NCBI RefSeq assembly: GCF_001182895.1
Contig: NZ_LFQR01000114.1
Coordinates: 1 to 42,680, forward strand
Direction of reading: 5' to 3'
Length of the DNA: 42,680 nucleotides
Source: Frateuria defendens
GTDB taxonomy: Bacteria > Pseudomonadota > Gammaproteobacteria > Xanthomonadales > Rhodanobacteraceae
In this document: in pieces, positions 1 through 8,403 of the stretch
Numbering within the stretch: the first letter of the stretch is position 1
Layout: each line of letters starts with the position of its first letter
Notes under the pieces: model-generated
Database searches by the model: none
What the model was told of the DNA's origin: nothing
Seen by the model: the letters and a program-made list of their open reading frames with translations, nothing else
Program-made: the position numbers and the translations under genes

Positions 1-137
1 ATAGATCAGAGCATCCTTAACACAAGAGTAATATTTTGCGGCGCAATGATTGCGCCGAGGCAACTCGTAAACCCCGGCATATAACGCAATACGAAAAATA
101 TCAACGCCGAAGCCGGGCTGCATTCGCAATTACTTGC
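1..137. other. AT-richer spacer downstream of the AI-2E permease gene
   Basis: No gene is visible. The stretch is clearly richer in A and T than the genes beside it. It contains a perfect short hairpin, CGGCGCAA-TGA-TTGCGCCG, near positions 39-57. Read on the minus strand this lies downstream of the permease gene, but no clean U-tract follows, so I do not call it a terminator. Confidence 0.4.
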
Positions 138-1169
138 CTAAATGAGCCGCGCGCTTTCCAGCTCGCTCTTGAGATAGGCGTAGTAGATCGGCGCCGCGAT
201 CAGCCCCGCCAGGCCGAAGGCGGCCTCCATCGCCAGCATGGCGATCAGCAACTCCCAGGCGCGGGCGCGGATCTGGGTGCCGACGATGCGGGCGTTGAGG
301 AAGTATTCGAGCTTGTGGATCAGCACCAGGAAGCCCAGCGCCGCCACGCCCACCCACAGCGACACCGACAGGCCGGCGATGGTGATGGCGGTGTTGGAGA
401 TCAGGTTGCCGATCACCGGCAGCAGGCCGACCACGAAGGTGAACGCCACCAGGGTCTTGGCCAGCGGCACGTGGATGCCGAGCAGCGGCAGCACGCCGAG
501 CAGGAACACGGCGGTGACCGTGGTGTTGATCAGCGAGATCTTGATCTGCGCGAACACGATGTTGTGGAACGCCTCGGCCAGCCGCTGGCAGCGCGTGCTC
601 ATGGCGGCGGCCAGCGGCCCCACCTGGTGCACCGGGCGGGTGCGGCTGAGCGCCACCAGCGCGCCCAGCACCAGGCCGATCAGGATGTGCACGAAGGCGC
701 GCGCGGTTTCCCGCCCGGCCAGCTGCAGGCTGCCCGCGTGCTTGCGGGCCAGCTCGCCGGCCATCACGCGCAGGTCCTCCACGCTGTCGGGCAGCCAGCC
801 AACCAGCGCCGCCGGCAGCTGCTGGCGCGCGCGCTCGACCAGCGGCATCAGCTGGTTCTGCCACAGGTCGGCCGGGTTGCCGATCTCGCTGCGGAAAAAG
901 CTGATCGCGCCCAGGATGAGCAAGGTCAGGAGGCCCACCACCAGCGCCCCGAGCAGGGCCACCGCCAGCACGCGCGAGCGGTCGCCCGGCATGCGCCGGC
1001 CCAGGCGCGGGCTGATCGTCTGCACCAACTCGTACACCAGCAGCCCCGCCAGCAGCACCAGCAGCAGGCGCAGGCGCAGCACCGCGAACAGGGCGATGCC
1101 CGCCAGCACGTAGCTGGCGACGCCGATGACGCTGGGAGGTACGCGCGACGAAATCGGGGACGATGCCAT
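138..1169 (-). CDS. AI-2E family transporter (multi-pass inner-membrane permease)
   Basis: The product of about 343 residues is a polytopic membrane protein of the AI-2E transporter family (PF01594 type). Family members are proposed to export or exchange small molecules; only some have a shown link to autoinducer-2, so the substrate here is unknown. Two hydrophobic segments lie near the N-terminus, followed by a more polar periplasmic stretch (about residues 90-160) and a hydrophobic C-terminal half with the usual glycine-rich helices, including a PVIGNLISN stretch. I take the ATG at 1169; a GTG three codons upstream (1178) is also open. It is transcribed divergently from the acid phosphatase gene, with about 130 bp between them. 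The family call is firm and the function is not. Confidence 0.85.
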   Translation of the reverse strand: MASSPISSRVPPSVIGVASYVLAGIALFAVLRLRLLLVLLAGLLVYELVQTISPRLGRRMPGDRSRVLAVALLGALVVGLLTLLILGAISFFRSEIGNPADLWQNQLMPLVERARQQLPAALVGWLPDSVEDLRVMAGELARKHAGSLQLAGRETARAFVHILIGLVLGALVALSRTRPVHQVGPLAAAMSTRCQRLAEAFHNIVFAQIKISLINTTVTAVFLLGVLPLLGIHVPLAKTLVAFTFVVGLLPVIGNLISNTAITIAGLSVSLWVGVAALGFLVLIHKLEYFLNARIVGTQIRARAWELLIAMLAMEAAFGLAGLIAAPIYYAYLKSELESARLI

Positions 1170-1298
1170 GACGGTCACATGCGATCGGGGGCGGTCAGTC
1201 TGTCAGCACCGCTACCGGCCTGCCAGCCCCGACGGGCTGACATATTCGCTGACGTACACTCACCGGCGGACCCGCTACCGCTTCCGACAAGGACTTTC

Positions 1299-2204
1299 AT
1301 GCCTCTGCGTCTCCCGGCCGCCGCCGCCCTCCTCCTCCTGCTTGCCGGCTGCTCGGCCGCGCCGTCGAAATCCCCCGTCCCCGCCCCGGCCGCCGCGCCT
1401 CCGGCGCCCGCCGAGGCGGCGCCCGCCGGCACGCCGGCCGACGACAACCTCAACGCCGTCGCCTGGACGCAGGCCGCAGTGGAGCACGACCTGATCTACC
1501 TGCAGACCTTCCGTGACGCCCAGGCCCGCCTGCTGGCCGCGCTCAAAAATCCGGGCTGGGACGCGCTGCCGAAGGACGACCGCCTCGCCCCCGCCAAGGG
1601 CCTCAAACCCGCGGTGGTGCTCGACATCGACGAGACGGTGCTGGACAACTCGCCCTACCAGGCGCGCCTGGTGAAGAGCGGCGGCGAGTACGACGAGGCG
1701 GCATGGGCCGCCTGGTGCAAGGAGGAGCGCGCCCGCGCGCTGCCGGGCGCCGTCGCCTTCACCCGCTTCGCCGCCGCGCACGGCGTCGCGGTGATCTACA
1801 TCTCCAACCGCACCAAGGACCTGGACCAGGCCACGCTGGCCAACCTGCGCAAGGCCGGCCTGCCGGTGGCCGGGCCAGCCTCCTTCCTGGGCCTGGGCAC
1901 CTTCGTGCCGGACTGCGAGCAGAACGGCACCGAGAAGGGCTGCCGCCGCCAGCTGATCGGCCGCCAGTACCGCGTGCTGATGCAGTTCGGCGACCAGCTC
2001 GGCGACTTCCTCAGCGTGACGGCGAACACGCCCGAGGCCCGCGCCAGGCAGGTGGCGCCCTACCTCGACTGGATCGGCACCCGCTGGTTCGTGCTGCCCA
2101 ACCCCACCTACGGTTCGTGGGAGCCGGCGCTGTTCAACAACGACTGGTCCGCGCCGCGCCAGGAGCGACGCCGGCTCAAGATCGACGCTCTTCGCAATGA
2201 ATAA
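1299..2204 (+). CDS. HAD-superfamily acid phosphatase, 5'-nucleotidase e(P4)-type lipoprotein
   Basis: A 301-residue lipoprotein of the class B/C acid phosphatase group related to the e(P4) outer-membrane 5'-nucleotidase. These enzymes hydrolyse phosphomonoesters such as nucleotides in the periplasm or outer membrane. A lipobox (LLAGC, Cys18) ends the signal peptide. A low-complexity Ala/Pro linker follows (about residues 20-48). The HAD motif I, DIDETVLDN, has its nucleophile and acid aspartates at D109 and D111. ISNRTKD fits motif II and FGDQLGDF fits the C-terminal metal-binding motif. The frame is open far upstream, but the ATG at 1299 places the lipobox at the correct distance. It is divergent from the AI-2E permease gene and is probably monocistronic. 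Confidence 0.88.
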   Translation: MPLRLPAAAALLLLLAGCSAAPSKSPVPAPAAAPPAPAEAAPAGTPADDNLNAVAWTQAAVEHDLIYLQTFRDAQARLLAALKNPGWDALPKDDRLAPAKGLKPAVVLDIDETVLDNSPYQARLVKSGGEYDEAAWAAWCKEERARALPGAVAFTRFAAAHGVAVIYISNRTKDLDQATLANLRKAGLPVAGPASFLGLGTFVPDCEQNGTEKGCRRQLIGRQYRVLMQFGDQLGDFLSVTANTPEARARQVAPYLDWIGTRWFVLPNPTYGSWEPALFNNDWSAPRQERRRLKIDALRNE

Positions 2205-2236
2205 AATCAGTAAGTTATCGAATAATTCATAAGGTA

Positions 2237-2265
2237 TTGCCTTAACTTTGACGGGCCGTTAAGAT
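2237..2265 (+). promoter_or_regulatory. Candidate sigma70-type promoter of a small RNA
   Basis: TTGCCT (2237-2242) is followed after 17 bp by TAAGAT (2260-2265), a good sigma70-like arrangement inside an unusually AT-rich patch. A start about 6-7 nt downstream would fall near 2271, just before a hairpin and a terminator. This is read from the sequence only; no transcript is known to me. Confidence 0.45.
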
Positions 2266-2269
2266 GCCT

Positions 2270-2368
2270 CCCGCCGAAACCTGCTGACCTCCAACTGCGG
2301 GCAAGGCCATTTCCCTTCCGGCCCGGCCGGATTACCCCGCGAGGCCCGGCGCCCGCGGGGTTTTCTTT
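2270..2368 (+). ncRNA. Candidate small RNA of about 95-100 nt, no known family recognised
   Basis: A promoter-like pair ends at 2265 and a strong intrinsic terminator ends at 2368. Between them is a 5' hairpin with stem CCCGC (2270-2274) pairing GCGGG (2297-2301). Its loop contains ACCTCC, which is complementary to a Shine-Dalgarno sequence. This is the layout of a trans-acting sRNA with an anti-SD loop, as known for C-rich-loop sRNAs in Xanthomonas. I do not recognise the family. The alternative is that the region is only the terminator of the acid phosphatase gene or an attenuated leader of the lipoprotein gene at 2478. Confidence 0.35.
2335..2368 (+). terminator. Rho-independent terminator
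   Basis: The stem CCCCGCG (2335-2341) pairs with CGCGGGG (2354-2360) around a 12-nt loop, and TTTTCTTT follows directly. It would end the candidate sRNA and also transcription from the acid phosphatase gene. Confidence 0.75.
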
Positions 2369-2477
2369 GTTGGCCGCGACCGCGCGTCCGTCCCGCGACC
2401 CTTGCCCGCCCACCGCCGCCGCCCGTACCCTGCCGGGTCCGAACCGCGACGCTCTGCGTCTTCGCCGCGAGATTCCC

Positions 2478-3443
2478 ATGCGCCTCCAAGCCTTCCGTAC
2501 CGCCCTGCTGTCGCTGCTCGTGCTGGCCACGGCCGCCTGCCACGACAAGGAGCAGCCCGCCGTCACCGCCACGCCCGGCGGCGACACGCCCGAAGCCGCG
2601 GTGATGCAATCGGTGGCGCTGATCAAGGCCGGCGACTTCAACGGCTTCTGGAAACACGCCCTGCCGCCCGCCGACTACGCCACCCTGCGCGCGGACTGGA
2701 CGCTGCCCCGCCCCGGCCAGCCGCCGATCAGCAACGAAGACCGCGCCCGCTTCGCCACCACCATGCAGCAGCTCACCGCGCCCGACGCCGAGACCCGGCT
2801 CTACGGCCAGCTGCAGCCGCAGCTGGCCCAGGCCGAGCAGAAGTACAAGGACCAGCTGCCGATGCTGATCGGCCTCGGCCAGAGCGTGCTCAAGAGCGGC
2901 GTGGCCCAGAACCAGACCCTGTCCGCCGAGCAGAAGCAGCAGGCCAACGCGGTGATCGACGTGCTGGCGCCGTGGGCGCAGCAGGTGCCGTGGTTCGACC
3001 CGGCCAAGGCGAAGCAGGCGGTGGGCGTGGTCGCGGCCACCGCGCGCAAGCTCGACCTCAAGAGCCCCGACCAGCTGCGCACGATGGATTTCGACAACGC
3101 CATGCAGCGCTACGCCACCGCCTTCGCCGGCGCCAAGGATCTGCTCGCGATCTACGGCCTGTCGGTGGACCAGGCACTGGATTCGGTGAAGGCGACGCCG
3201 ATCGACAATGCCAAGGGCCGCGCCCGCGTGCGCCTGGACTACACCCTGCTGGGCAAGCCGCTGTCGACCGAGACCGTGCTGGTGCAGCAGGACGGCCGCT
3301 GGTACGGCGAGGACCTGCTGAACAACGCCCGCGAGTCGCATGCACGGCTGACCGCGCCGGCCGCCGGCGCCAGCACCGCGGCCCCGGCGAGCAGCGCGGC
3401 CGCACCGGCGACGGCGGCCAGCGCCACGGCCGCGGCGCACTGA
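2478..3443 (+). CDS. Predicted lipoprotein of unknown function
   Basis: A 321-residue protein with an N-terminal lipoprotein signal; the lipobox is LATAAC with Cys21. The start at 2478 was chosen over an upstream in-frame start because it puts the signal peptide at the N-terminus. Residues about 35-60 contain a segment of the type 'multiple roles for AIKAGDF' that is common in DUF-type periplasmic proteins, with the rest mostly helical and polar. The C-terminus (about 295-321) is an Ala/Ser/Thr-rich low-complexity tail. I do not recognise the family. A short spacer separates it from plsB, which appears to have its own promoter motif. Confidence 0.7.
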   Translation: MRLQAFRTALLSLLVLATAACHDKEQPAVTATPGGDTPEAAVMQSVALIKAGDFNGFWKHALPPADYATLRADWTLPRPGQPPISNEDRARFATTMQQLTAPDAETRLYGQLQPQLAQAEQKYKDQLPMLIGLGQSVLKSGVAQNQTLSAEQKQQANAVIDVLAPWAQQVPWFDPAKAKQAVGVVAATARKLDLKSPDQLRTMDFDNAMQRYATAFAGAKDLLAIYGLSVDQALDSVKATPIDNAKGRARVRLDYTLLGKPLSTETVLVQQDGRWYGEDLLNNARESHARLTAPAAGASTAAPASSAAAPATAASATAAAH

Positions 3444-3477
3444 GCGCGCCGCCACGCGAGCGCCACGGCGCAACCGG

Positions 3478-3483
3478 TACAAT
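3478..3483 (+). promoter_or_regulatory. -10-like element directly before plsB
   Basis: TACAAT ends only 6 bp before the plsB ATG at 3490. If it is used, transcription would start at or within a base or two of the start codon, giving a leaderless or nearly leaderless mRNA. No good -35 is visible at the matching distance and no Shine-Dalgarno sequence precedes the ATG. Confidence 0.45.
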
Positions 3484-3489
3484 CCTGCG

Positions 3490-6306
3490 ATGCAGAACAT
3501 GACCGCGGAACTTTCCGCCCGCACCCGCGCGCCCTGGTGGTTCGGCCTGGCCGGCCAGCTGCTCGAGCCCTGGATCCGCCTGCGCCGCGATCCGGCCGAG
3601 CCGGCCAGCCTGCTCAAGCCGGGCGTGCCGGTGTGCTACGTGATCGAGCGCGAGGGCGTCTCCGACGCGCTGATCCTCGAGCGCGCCTGCCGCGAGGCCG
3701 GCCTGCCCAGCCCGATGCTGCTGCTGCCTGGCACGCGACGGCGGCGCTCGCTGTTCGCCCTGGTGCGGCGCGACGGCTGGGTCTTCGGCCGCAACCGCCA
3801 CCGCGCGCCGGAGGAATCGCTCGGCCAGCTCACCCGCGCGCTGGAGAGCGACGGCTCGCAGGACATCCAGATCGTGCCGGTATCCATCTACGTGGGCCGC
3901 GCGCCCAGCCGCGACGCCGGCTGGTTCCGCGTGCTGTTCGCCGAGAACTGGGTGATGGTGGGCCGCTTCCGCCGCCTGCTGGCGCTGCTGCTCAACGGCC
4001 GCGACACGGTGGTGCACTTCTCCGCGCCCGTGTCGCTGCGCGAGGTCACCGCCGAATCCGGCGCGATGCCGCCGGACCGCCTGGCGCGCAAGATCGCCCG
4101 CGTGCTGCGCACCCACTTCCGGCGCATCCGCGCCGCGGTGATCGGGCCCGACCTCTCGCACCGGCGCACCGTGGTGGACGCCGTGCTCAACGCCGAGCCG
4201 GTGCGCACCGCCATCGCCGCGCAGGCGGCCAAGGAAAAGGCGCCCTACGCCAAGGCCTGGCGCAACGCGCAGAAGATGATGATGGAGATCGCCGCCGACT
4301 ACTCGCACCCGGTGGTGCGCTCGGCCTCGTTCCTGCTCTCCAACTTCTGGAACAAGCTCTACGACGGCATCGCCATGCACCACTTCGACAAGGCCCGCGC
4401 CGCCGCGCCCGGCCACGAAGTGGTGTACGTGCCCAGCCACCGCAGCCACGCCGACTACCTGCTGCTCTCCTACCAGCTGCACATGTCCGGCGTGGTGGTG
4501 CCGCACATCGCCGCCGGCGTGAACCTCAACCTGCCGGTGATCGGCCCGATCCTGCGCCGCGGCGGCGCCTTCTTCCTGCGCCGCAGCTTCAAGGGCAACG
4601 CGCTGTACTCGGTGGTGTTCAACGAATACCTCGCGCAGCTGATCGACCGCGGCGTGCCGATCGAGTACTTCATCGAGGGCGGGCGCTCGCGCACCGGCCG
4701 CCTGCTGGCGCCGCGCGCGGGCATGCTGGCGATGACGGTGCGCGCCTTCCTGCGCGCGCCGCGTCGGCCGGTGCTGTTCCAGCCGGTGTACATCGGCTAC
4801 GAGAAGCTGATGGAGGGCAAGAGCTACATCGGCGAGCTGTCGGGCAAGCCGAAGGAGAAGGAATCCCTGCTCGCCCTGCTGCGCGGCCTGCGCCACCTGC
4901 TCAAGCAGCGCTTCGGCCACGTCACCATCAACTTCGGCGAGCCGATCGAGCTTACGCCCATGCTCGACGCCGTCAGCCCCGACTGGCGCGCCGCCACCGA
5001 GAACCCGGACACCAAGCCCGAATGGGCCGGCGCGCTGGTCGACCGCCTGGCCAGCCAGATCCAGGTGAACATCAACCGCGCCGCGGACGTCAACCCGATC
5101 AACCTGCTGGCGCTGGCCCTGCTCGCCACGCCCAAGCACGCCATGGCCGAGGGCGACCTCTTGGCCCAGCTGGAGCTGATGAAGGCGCTGCTGGAAGAGC
5201 TGCCCTACTCCGACCGCGTCACCCTGACCCCGCTGGCGCCGCCGGCCATCGTGGCCTACGGCGAGCAGATGGGCTGGATCCGCCGCGTGCGCCACCCGCT
5301 CGGCGACGTGCTGATGGCCGACGACGAGCCGGCGGTGCTGCTCTCCTATTTCCGCAACAACGTGCTGCACCTCACCGCCACCGCGGCGTGGGTAGCCTGC
5401 TGTTTCCTCAACAACCGGCGCATGTCGCGCGCCTCGGTGATCCGCCTCGGCCGCATCGTCTACCCCTTCATCCAGGGCGAGCTGTTCCTGCCGTGGGACG
5501 AGGAAGGCTTCGCCGCGCAGTTGCAGGCCACCATCGACCTGTTCGTGCGCCGCGGCCTGCTGGAAGCCACCGGCGAAGGCCGCCTGCTCGAGCGCGGCCC
5601 GGGCCAGGACGACGGCGCCTACCAGCTGCGCGTGATCGCGCGCTCGCTGATCCAGGCCTTCGAGCGCTACTACATCACCATCGCCGCGCTGGCCAAGAAC
5701 GGCCCGCACACGCTCACCGCCGCCGAGCTGGAAACCGCCTGCGCGCTCACCGCGCAGCGCCTGTCCCTGCTCAACGAGGCCACCGCGCCGGAGTTCTTCG
5801 ACAAGGCGCTGTTCCGCGGCTTCATCCAGAAACTGCGCGAGCACCGCATCGTGTGGACCGACGAGGCCGGCAAGCTCGACTACGCCGAGGCGCTGGAGGA
5901 CATGGTGCGCGACGCGCGCGTGATCCTCTCGCGCGAGGTGCGCCACTCGATCCTCAAGATCACCAGCGGCGAGAAGGACGCCTCCACGCGCGCGGGCCGC
6001 GAGGAAAGCGCCGCGCCGCCGGCACCGCCCCCCTCGCCGGCGCCCGCGCCGGTCGACACCGGCGAGGAACTGCACGCCCGCCACGTAGCGGCCGAGCACC
6101 ACACGCACGCGCCGGAAGCCGGCAGGCCGGCCGCGCCGCCGCCGTCCACGCAAACGCCGGCGTCCCGCCGCGAGACGCCCGCCGCGCCCGTCGACGCCGG
6201 CGAGGAACTGCACGCCCGCCACGTGACGACCGAGCGGCACACGCATACGCCGGACGTCGAGAAGCCGGCGCCGGCCCCGGCCGACGAAGACGCCGGCGGC
6301 CGCTGA
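3490..6306 (+). CDS. plsB: Glycerol-3-phosphate 1-O-acyltransferase PlsB with a repetitive C-terminal tail
   Basis: A 938-residue inner-membrane-associated enzyme that transfers an acyl chain from acyl-ACP or acyl-CoA to sn-glycerol 3-phosphate, the first step of phospholipid synthesis. The catalytic HX4D motif is H317-D322 in PSHRSHADYLL. The substrate-binding block EGGRSRTGR follows about 90 residues later, then the GYEK and INFGEP blocks typical of the family. E. coli PlsB has about 807 residues, so this protein is about 130 longer. The excess is mostly a Pro/Ala/His-rich tail from about residue 826 that contains two near-identical copies of a VD(T/A)GEELHARHV segment (from residues 855 and 901). 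The start at 3490 is ATG; a second ATG three codons later is possible. Confidence 0.95.
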   Translation: MQNMTAELSARTRAPWWFGLAGQLLEPWIRLRRDPAEPASLLKPGVPVCYVIEREGVSDALILERACREAGLPSPMLLLPGTRRRRSLFALVRRDGWVFGRNRHRAPEESLGQLTRALESDGSQDIQIVPVSIYVGRAPSRDAGWFRVLFAENWVMVGRFRRLLALLLNGRDTVVHFSAPVSLREVTAESGAMPPDRLARKIARVLRTHFRRIRAAVIGPDLSHRRTVVDAVLNAEPVRTAIAAQAAKEKAPYAKAWRNAQKMMMEIAADYSHPVVRSASFLLSNFWNKLYDGIAMHHFDKARAAAPGHEVVYVPSHRSHADYLLLSYQLHMSGVVVPHIAAGVNLNLPVIGPILRRGGAFFLRRSFKGNALYSVVFNEYLAQLIDRGVPIEYFIEGGRSRTGRLLAPRAGMLAMTVRAFLRAPRRPVLFQPVYIGYEKLMEGKSYIGELSGKPKEKESLLALLRGLRHLLKQRFGHVTINFGEPIELTPMLDAVSPDWRAATENPDTKPEWAGALVDRLASQIQVNINRAADVNPINLLALALLATPKHAMAEGDLLAQLELMKALLEELPYSDRVTLTPLAPPAIVAYGEQMGWIRRVRHPLGDVLMADDEPAVLLSYFRNNVLHLTATAAWVACCFLNNRRMSRASVIRLGRIVYPFIQGELFLPWDEEGFAAQLQATIDLFVRRGLLEATGEGRLLERGPGQDDGAYQLRVIARSLIQAFERYYITIAALAKNGPHTLTAAELETACALTAQRLSLLNEATAPEFFDKALFRGFIQKLREHRIVWTDEAGKLDYAEALEDMVRDARVILSREVRHSILKITSGEKDASTRAGREESAAPPAPPPSPAPAPVDTGEELHARHVAAEHHTHAPEAGRPAAPPPSTQTPASRRETPAAPVDAGEELHARHVTTERHTHTPDVEKPAPAPADEDAGGR

Positions 6307-6334
6307 ACGCGGCCGCCCGACTCCCCCGATCCTG

Positions 6335-6340
6335 TAGCAT
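6335..6340 (+). promoter_or_regulatory. -10-like element directly before ubiE
   Basis: TAGCAT ends 6 bp before the ubiE ATG at 6347, the same spacing as in front of plsB. It suggests a second leaderless or short-leader transcript. No Shine-Dalgarno sequence is visible. Confidence 0.3.
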
Positions 6341-6346
6341 GAGCGC

Positions 6347-7102
6347 ATGAACGAGCAGCAGCCCCGGACCACCCACTTCGGCTTCCGCGACGTGCCGACG
6401 GCCGAGAAGCAGAAGCTGGTCGGCGAGGTCTTCACCTCCGTCGCACGCAGCTACGACCTGATGAACGACCTGATGTCGTTCGGCGTCCACCGGCTGTGGA
6501 AGCGCCACTTCGTGGCCGTGAGCGGCATCCGCCGCGGCGACCGCGTGCTCGACCTCGCCGGCGGCACCGGCGACATCGCCGCGCTGATCAGGCCGGTGGT
6601 GGGCGAGTCCGGCGAGGTGATCGTGGGCGACATCAACGCCGCCATGCTGCAGGTGGGCCGCGACCGCCTCACCGACCGCGGCGTCGTCAACGGCCTGCGC
6701 TGGGCCCAGCTCAACGCCGAATGCCTGCCGTTCCCGGACAACGCCTTCGACGCCGTGACCATGGCCTTCGGCCTGCGCAACGTCACCGACAAGGACGCGG
6801 CGCTGGCCGACATCTGCCGCGTGCTCAAGCCCGGCGGCCGTGCGCTGGTGCTGGAATTCTCCAGGGTGCAGAGCGAGCTGTTCGGCAAGCTCTACGACTT
6901 CCACTCCTTCAAGGTGCTGCCCAAGCTCGGCCGCCTGTTCGCCGGCGACGCCGACAGCTACCAGTACCTGGCCGAGTCGATCCGCAAGCACCCCGACCAG
7001 TCGACGCTCAAGGGCATGATGGAGCGCGCCGGCTTCGGCCGCGTGGACGTGCGCAACCTCACCAACGGCATCGTCGCCATCCACCGCGGCTACAAGTTCT
7101 AG
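6347..7102 (+). CDS. ubiE: Ubiquinone/menaquinone biosynthesis C-methyltransferase UbiE
   Basis: A 251-residue SAM-dependent methyltransferase, the same length as E. coli UbiE. It C-methylates the benzoquinol ring of the ubiquinone precursor (and demethylmenaquinol where present). The N-terminus has the family block [20 protein letters not shown] motif I is [10 protein letters not shown] (about residue 68-77), and the later blocks [14 protein letters not shown] and LKPGGR..VLEFS are diagnostic. The C-terminal [17 protein letters not shown] block is complete. It lies 40 bp after plsB and 5 bp before the SDR/DoxX gene on the same strand. Ubiquinone is expected to be the main quinone. Confidence 0.97.
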   Translation: MNEQQPRTTHFGFRDVPTAEKQKLVGEVFTSVARSYDLMNDLMSFGVHRLWKRHFVAVSGIRRGDRVLDLAGGTGDIAALIRPVVGESGEVIVGDINAAMLQVGRDRLTDRGVVNGLRWAQLNAECLPFPDNAFDAVTMAFGLRNVTDKDAALADICRVLKPGGRALVLEFSRVQSELFGKLYDFHSFKVLPKLGRLFAGDADSYQYLAESIRKHPDQSTLKGMMERAGFGRVDVRNLTNGIVAIHRGYKF

Positions 7103-7107
7103 CGCCC

Positions 7108-8403
7108 ATGCGGGTGCTGGTGACCGGAGCCTACGGCTTCATCGGCTCCCACATCGTCGCGGCGCTGACCGCTGCCGGGCATGAGGTCGTCTGCGCGGTA
7201 CGCGGCGGTCGACTCGACGAACGTTTCCCCGGGCTGCGTGCCATCACCTGCGACATGGCACGCGACGTCGATGTCAGAACCTGGCTTCCTCGTCTCGATG
7301 GCATCGAGGCAGTGGTGAACTGCGCCGGTATTCTGCGCGAACGCGATGCCAACCGTTTCGAAGCCGTGCACGTACAGGCACCACTGGCCTTGTATCGGGC
7401 GTGCGTGGAGCGCGGGGTACAGCGGGTCGTCCAGATTTCCGCGCTCGGCAGGCCGGACGATGGCGATTTCATCGCCTCCAAGCATCGCGGCGACGAGGCC
7501 TTGTCGAACCTGCCGCTCGATGCTCTGATCCTGCGCCCTTCTTTGACCTACAGCGCACAGGGCTCCTACGGCGGCACCTCTCTGCTGCGCGCCATGGCCG
7601 CCTTGCCCTGGCTCATACCGGTACCGCGGGCCGCACTGCGCCCCTGCGTGCAGCCCGTGGCAGCCGAGGACGTCGGACTGGCCGTGGCCGCTGTGCTGGC
7701 GCGACCGCAGCAGGGCGCCGAAGTGCTCGAACTGGTCGGCCCGCGAGCGATGGGCCTGGGCGAGTACCTGCAAAGCTGGCGGCGCTGGCTCGGGTTACCG
7801 GCAGCGCGGCTGTGGCCGGTGCCCATGCCAGGCGTGAGCCTGGCCTGCCGCCTGGGCGAGCGGCTGGGTCGCGGGCCGCTGGGCGAGACCATGCAACGCA
7901 TGCTGGCGCACGGCAATCTCGGACGCTCCGATGCGCTCGCAAGGCTCCACGAACGGCTCGGCTTGGTGCCACGCACGCTCGAACGCGCGCTGGCCGAATC
8001 GCCCAGCCATGTGCAGGATCGCTGGCACGCCCGCCTGTACCTCTGGCTGCCGTTGCTGCGCACGAGCCTGGGCCTGCTGTGGCTGGCCTCGGGCGTAGTC
8101 GGCTGGCTGCTGCCGCCCCACGCCATAGCAGCCACGACGGCAGGCGATACGCTCTCGCCCGTACCGGCCCTGTGGCTGGCGCGGATCACCGCCTCCCTGG
8201 ACCTTCTGCTCGGCGCCTTGTGCCTGCTGCGCTGGCGTCCACGCTGGGTATTGGCCGGCATGCTTGCGATGCTATTCGGTTACACCTTCGGCATCGGCAC
8301 CCTGTGGCCTGCGCATTGGCTCGATCCGTTCGGCGGCCTGCTGAAGAACCTGCCGCTGCTGGCCTGTCTGGGCCTGCTGCTGGCGACGGAGGAACGCCGA
8401 TGA
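7108..8403 (+). CDS. SDR-family NAD(P)-dependent oxidoreductase fused to a DoxX-like membrane domain
   Basis: A 431-residue two-domain protein. Residues 1 to about 290 form an atypical/extended SDR Rossmann fold with nucleotide-binding motif TGAYGFIGSH (residues 6-15), an NCAGIL segment, and a conserved SALG stretch in place of the classical catalytic region. From about residue 310 the protein has four hydrophobic segments of DoxX-like type. The substrate is unknown; related fusions are annotated only as NAD-dependent epimerases or nucleoside-diphosphate-sugar epimerases. It starts 5 bp after ubiE, and its stop overlaps the next start (ATGA). Codon use is visibly less GC-biased than in plsB and ubiE, which suggests separate origin. 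Confidence 0.85.
   Translation: MRVLVTGAYGFIGSHIVAALTAAGHEVVCAVRGGRLDERFPGLRAITCDMARDVDVRTWLPRLDGIEAVVNCAGILRERDANRFEAVHVQAPLALYRACVERGVQRVVQISALGRPDDGDFIASKHRGDEALSNLPLDALILRPSLTYSAQGSYGGTSLLRAMAALPWLIPVPRAALRPCVQPVAAEDVGLAVAAVLARPQQGAEVLELVGPRAMGLGEYLQSWRRWLGLPAARLWPVPMPGVSLACRLGERLGRGPLGETMQRMLAHGNLGRSDALARLHERLGLVPRTLERALAESPSHVQDRWHARLYLWLPLLRTSLGLLWLASGVVGWLLPPHAIAATTAGDTLSPVPALWLARITASLDLLLGALCLLRWRPRWVLAGMLAMLFGYTFGIGTLWPAHWLDPFGGLLKNLPLLACLGLLLATEERR

Noticed and set aside
36-1298. Long N-terminal extension of the acid phosphatase frame
   Set aside because: This part is antisense to the AI-2E permease gene and would put the lipoprotein signal in the middle of the protein.
2207-2641. 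Minus-strand frames across the sRNA candidate
   Set aside because: They lack any family resemblance and overlap the well-supported lipoprotein gene.
3058-6435. Very long open frame on the strand opposite plsB
   Set aside because: The translation is Arg/His/Gly/Val-rich low-complexity sequence with no domain, as expected from the complement of a GC-rich gene; plsB on the other strand has clear motifs.
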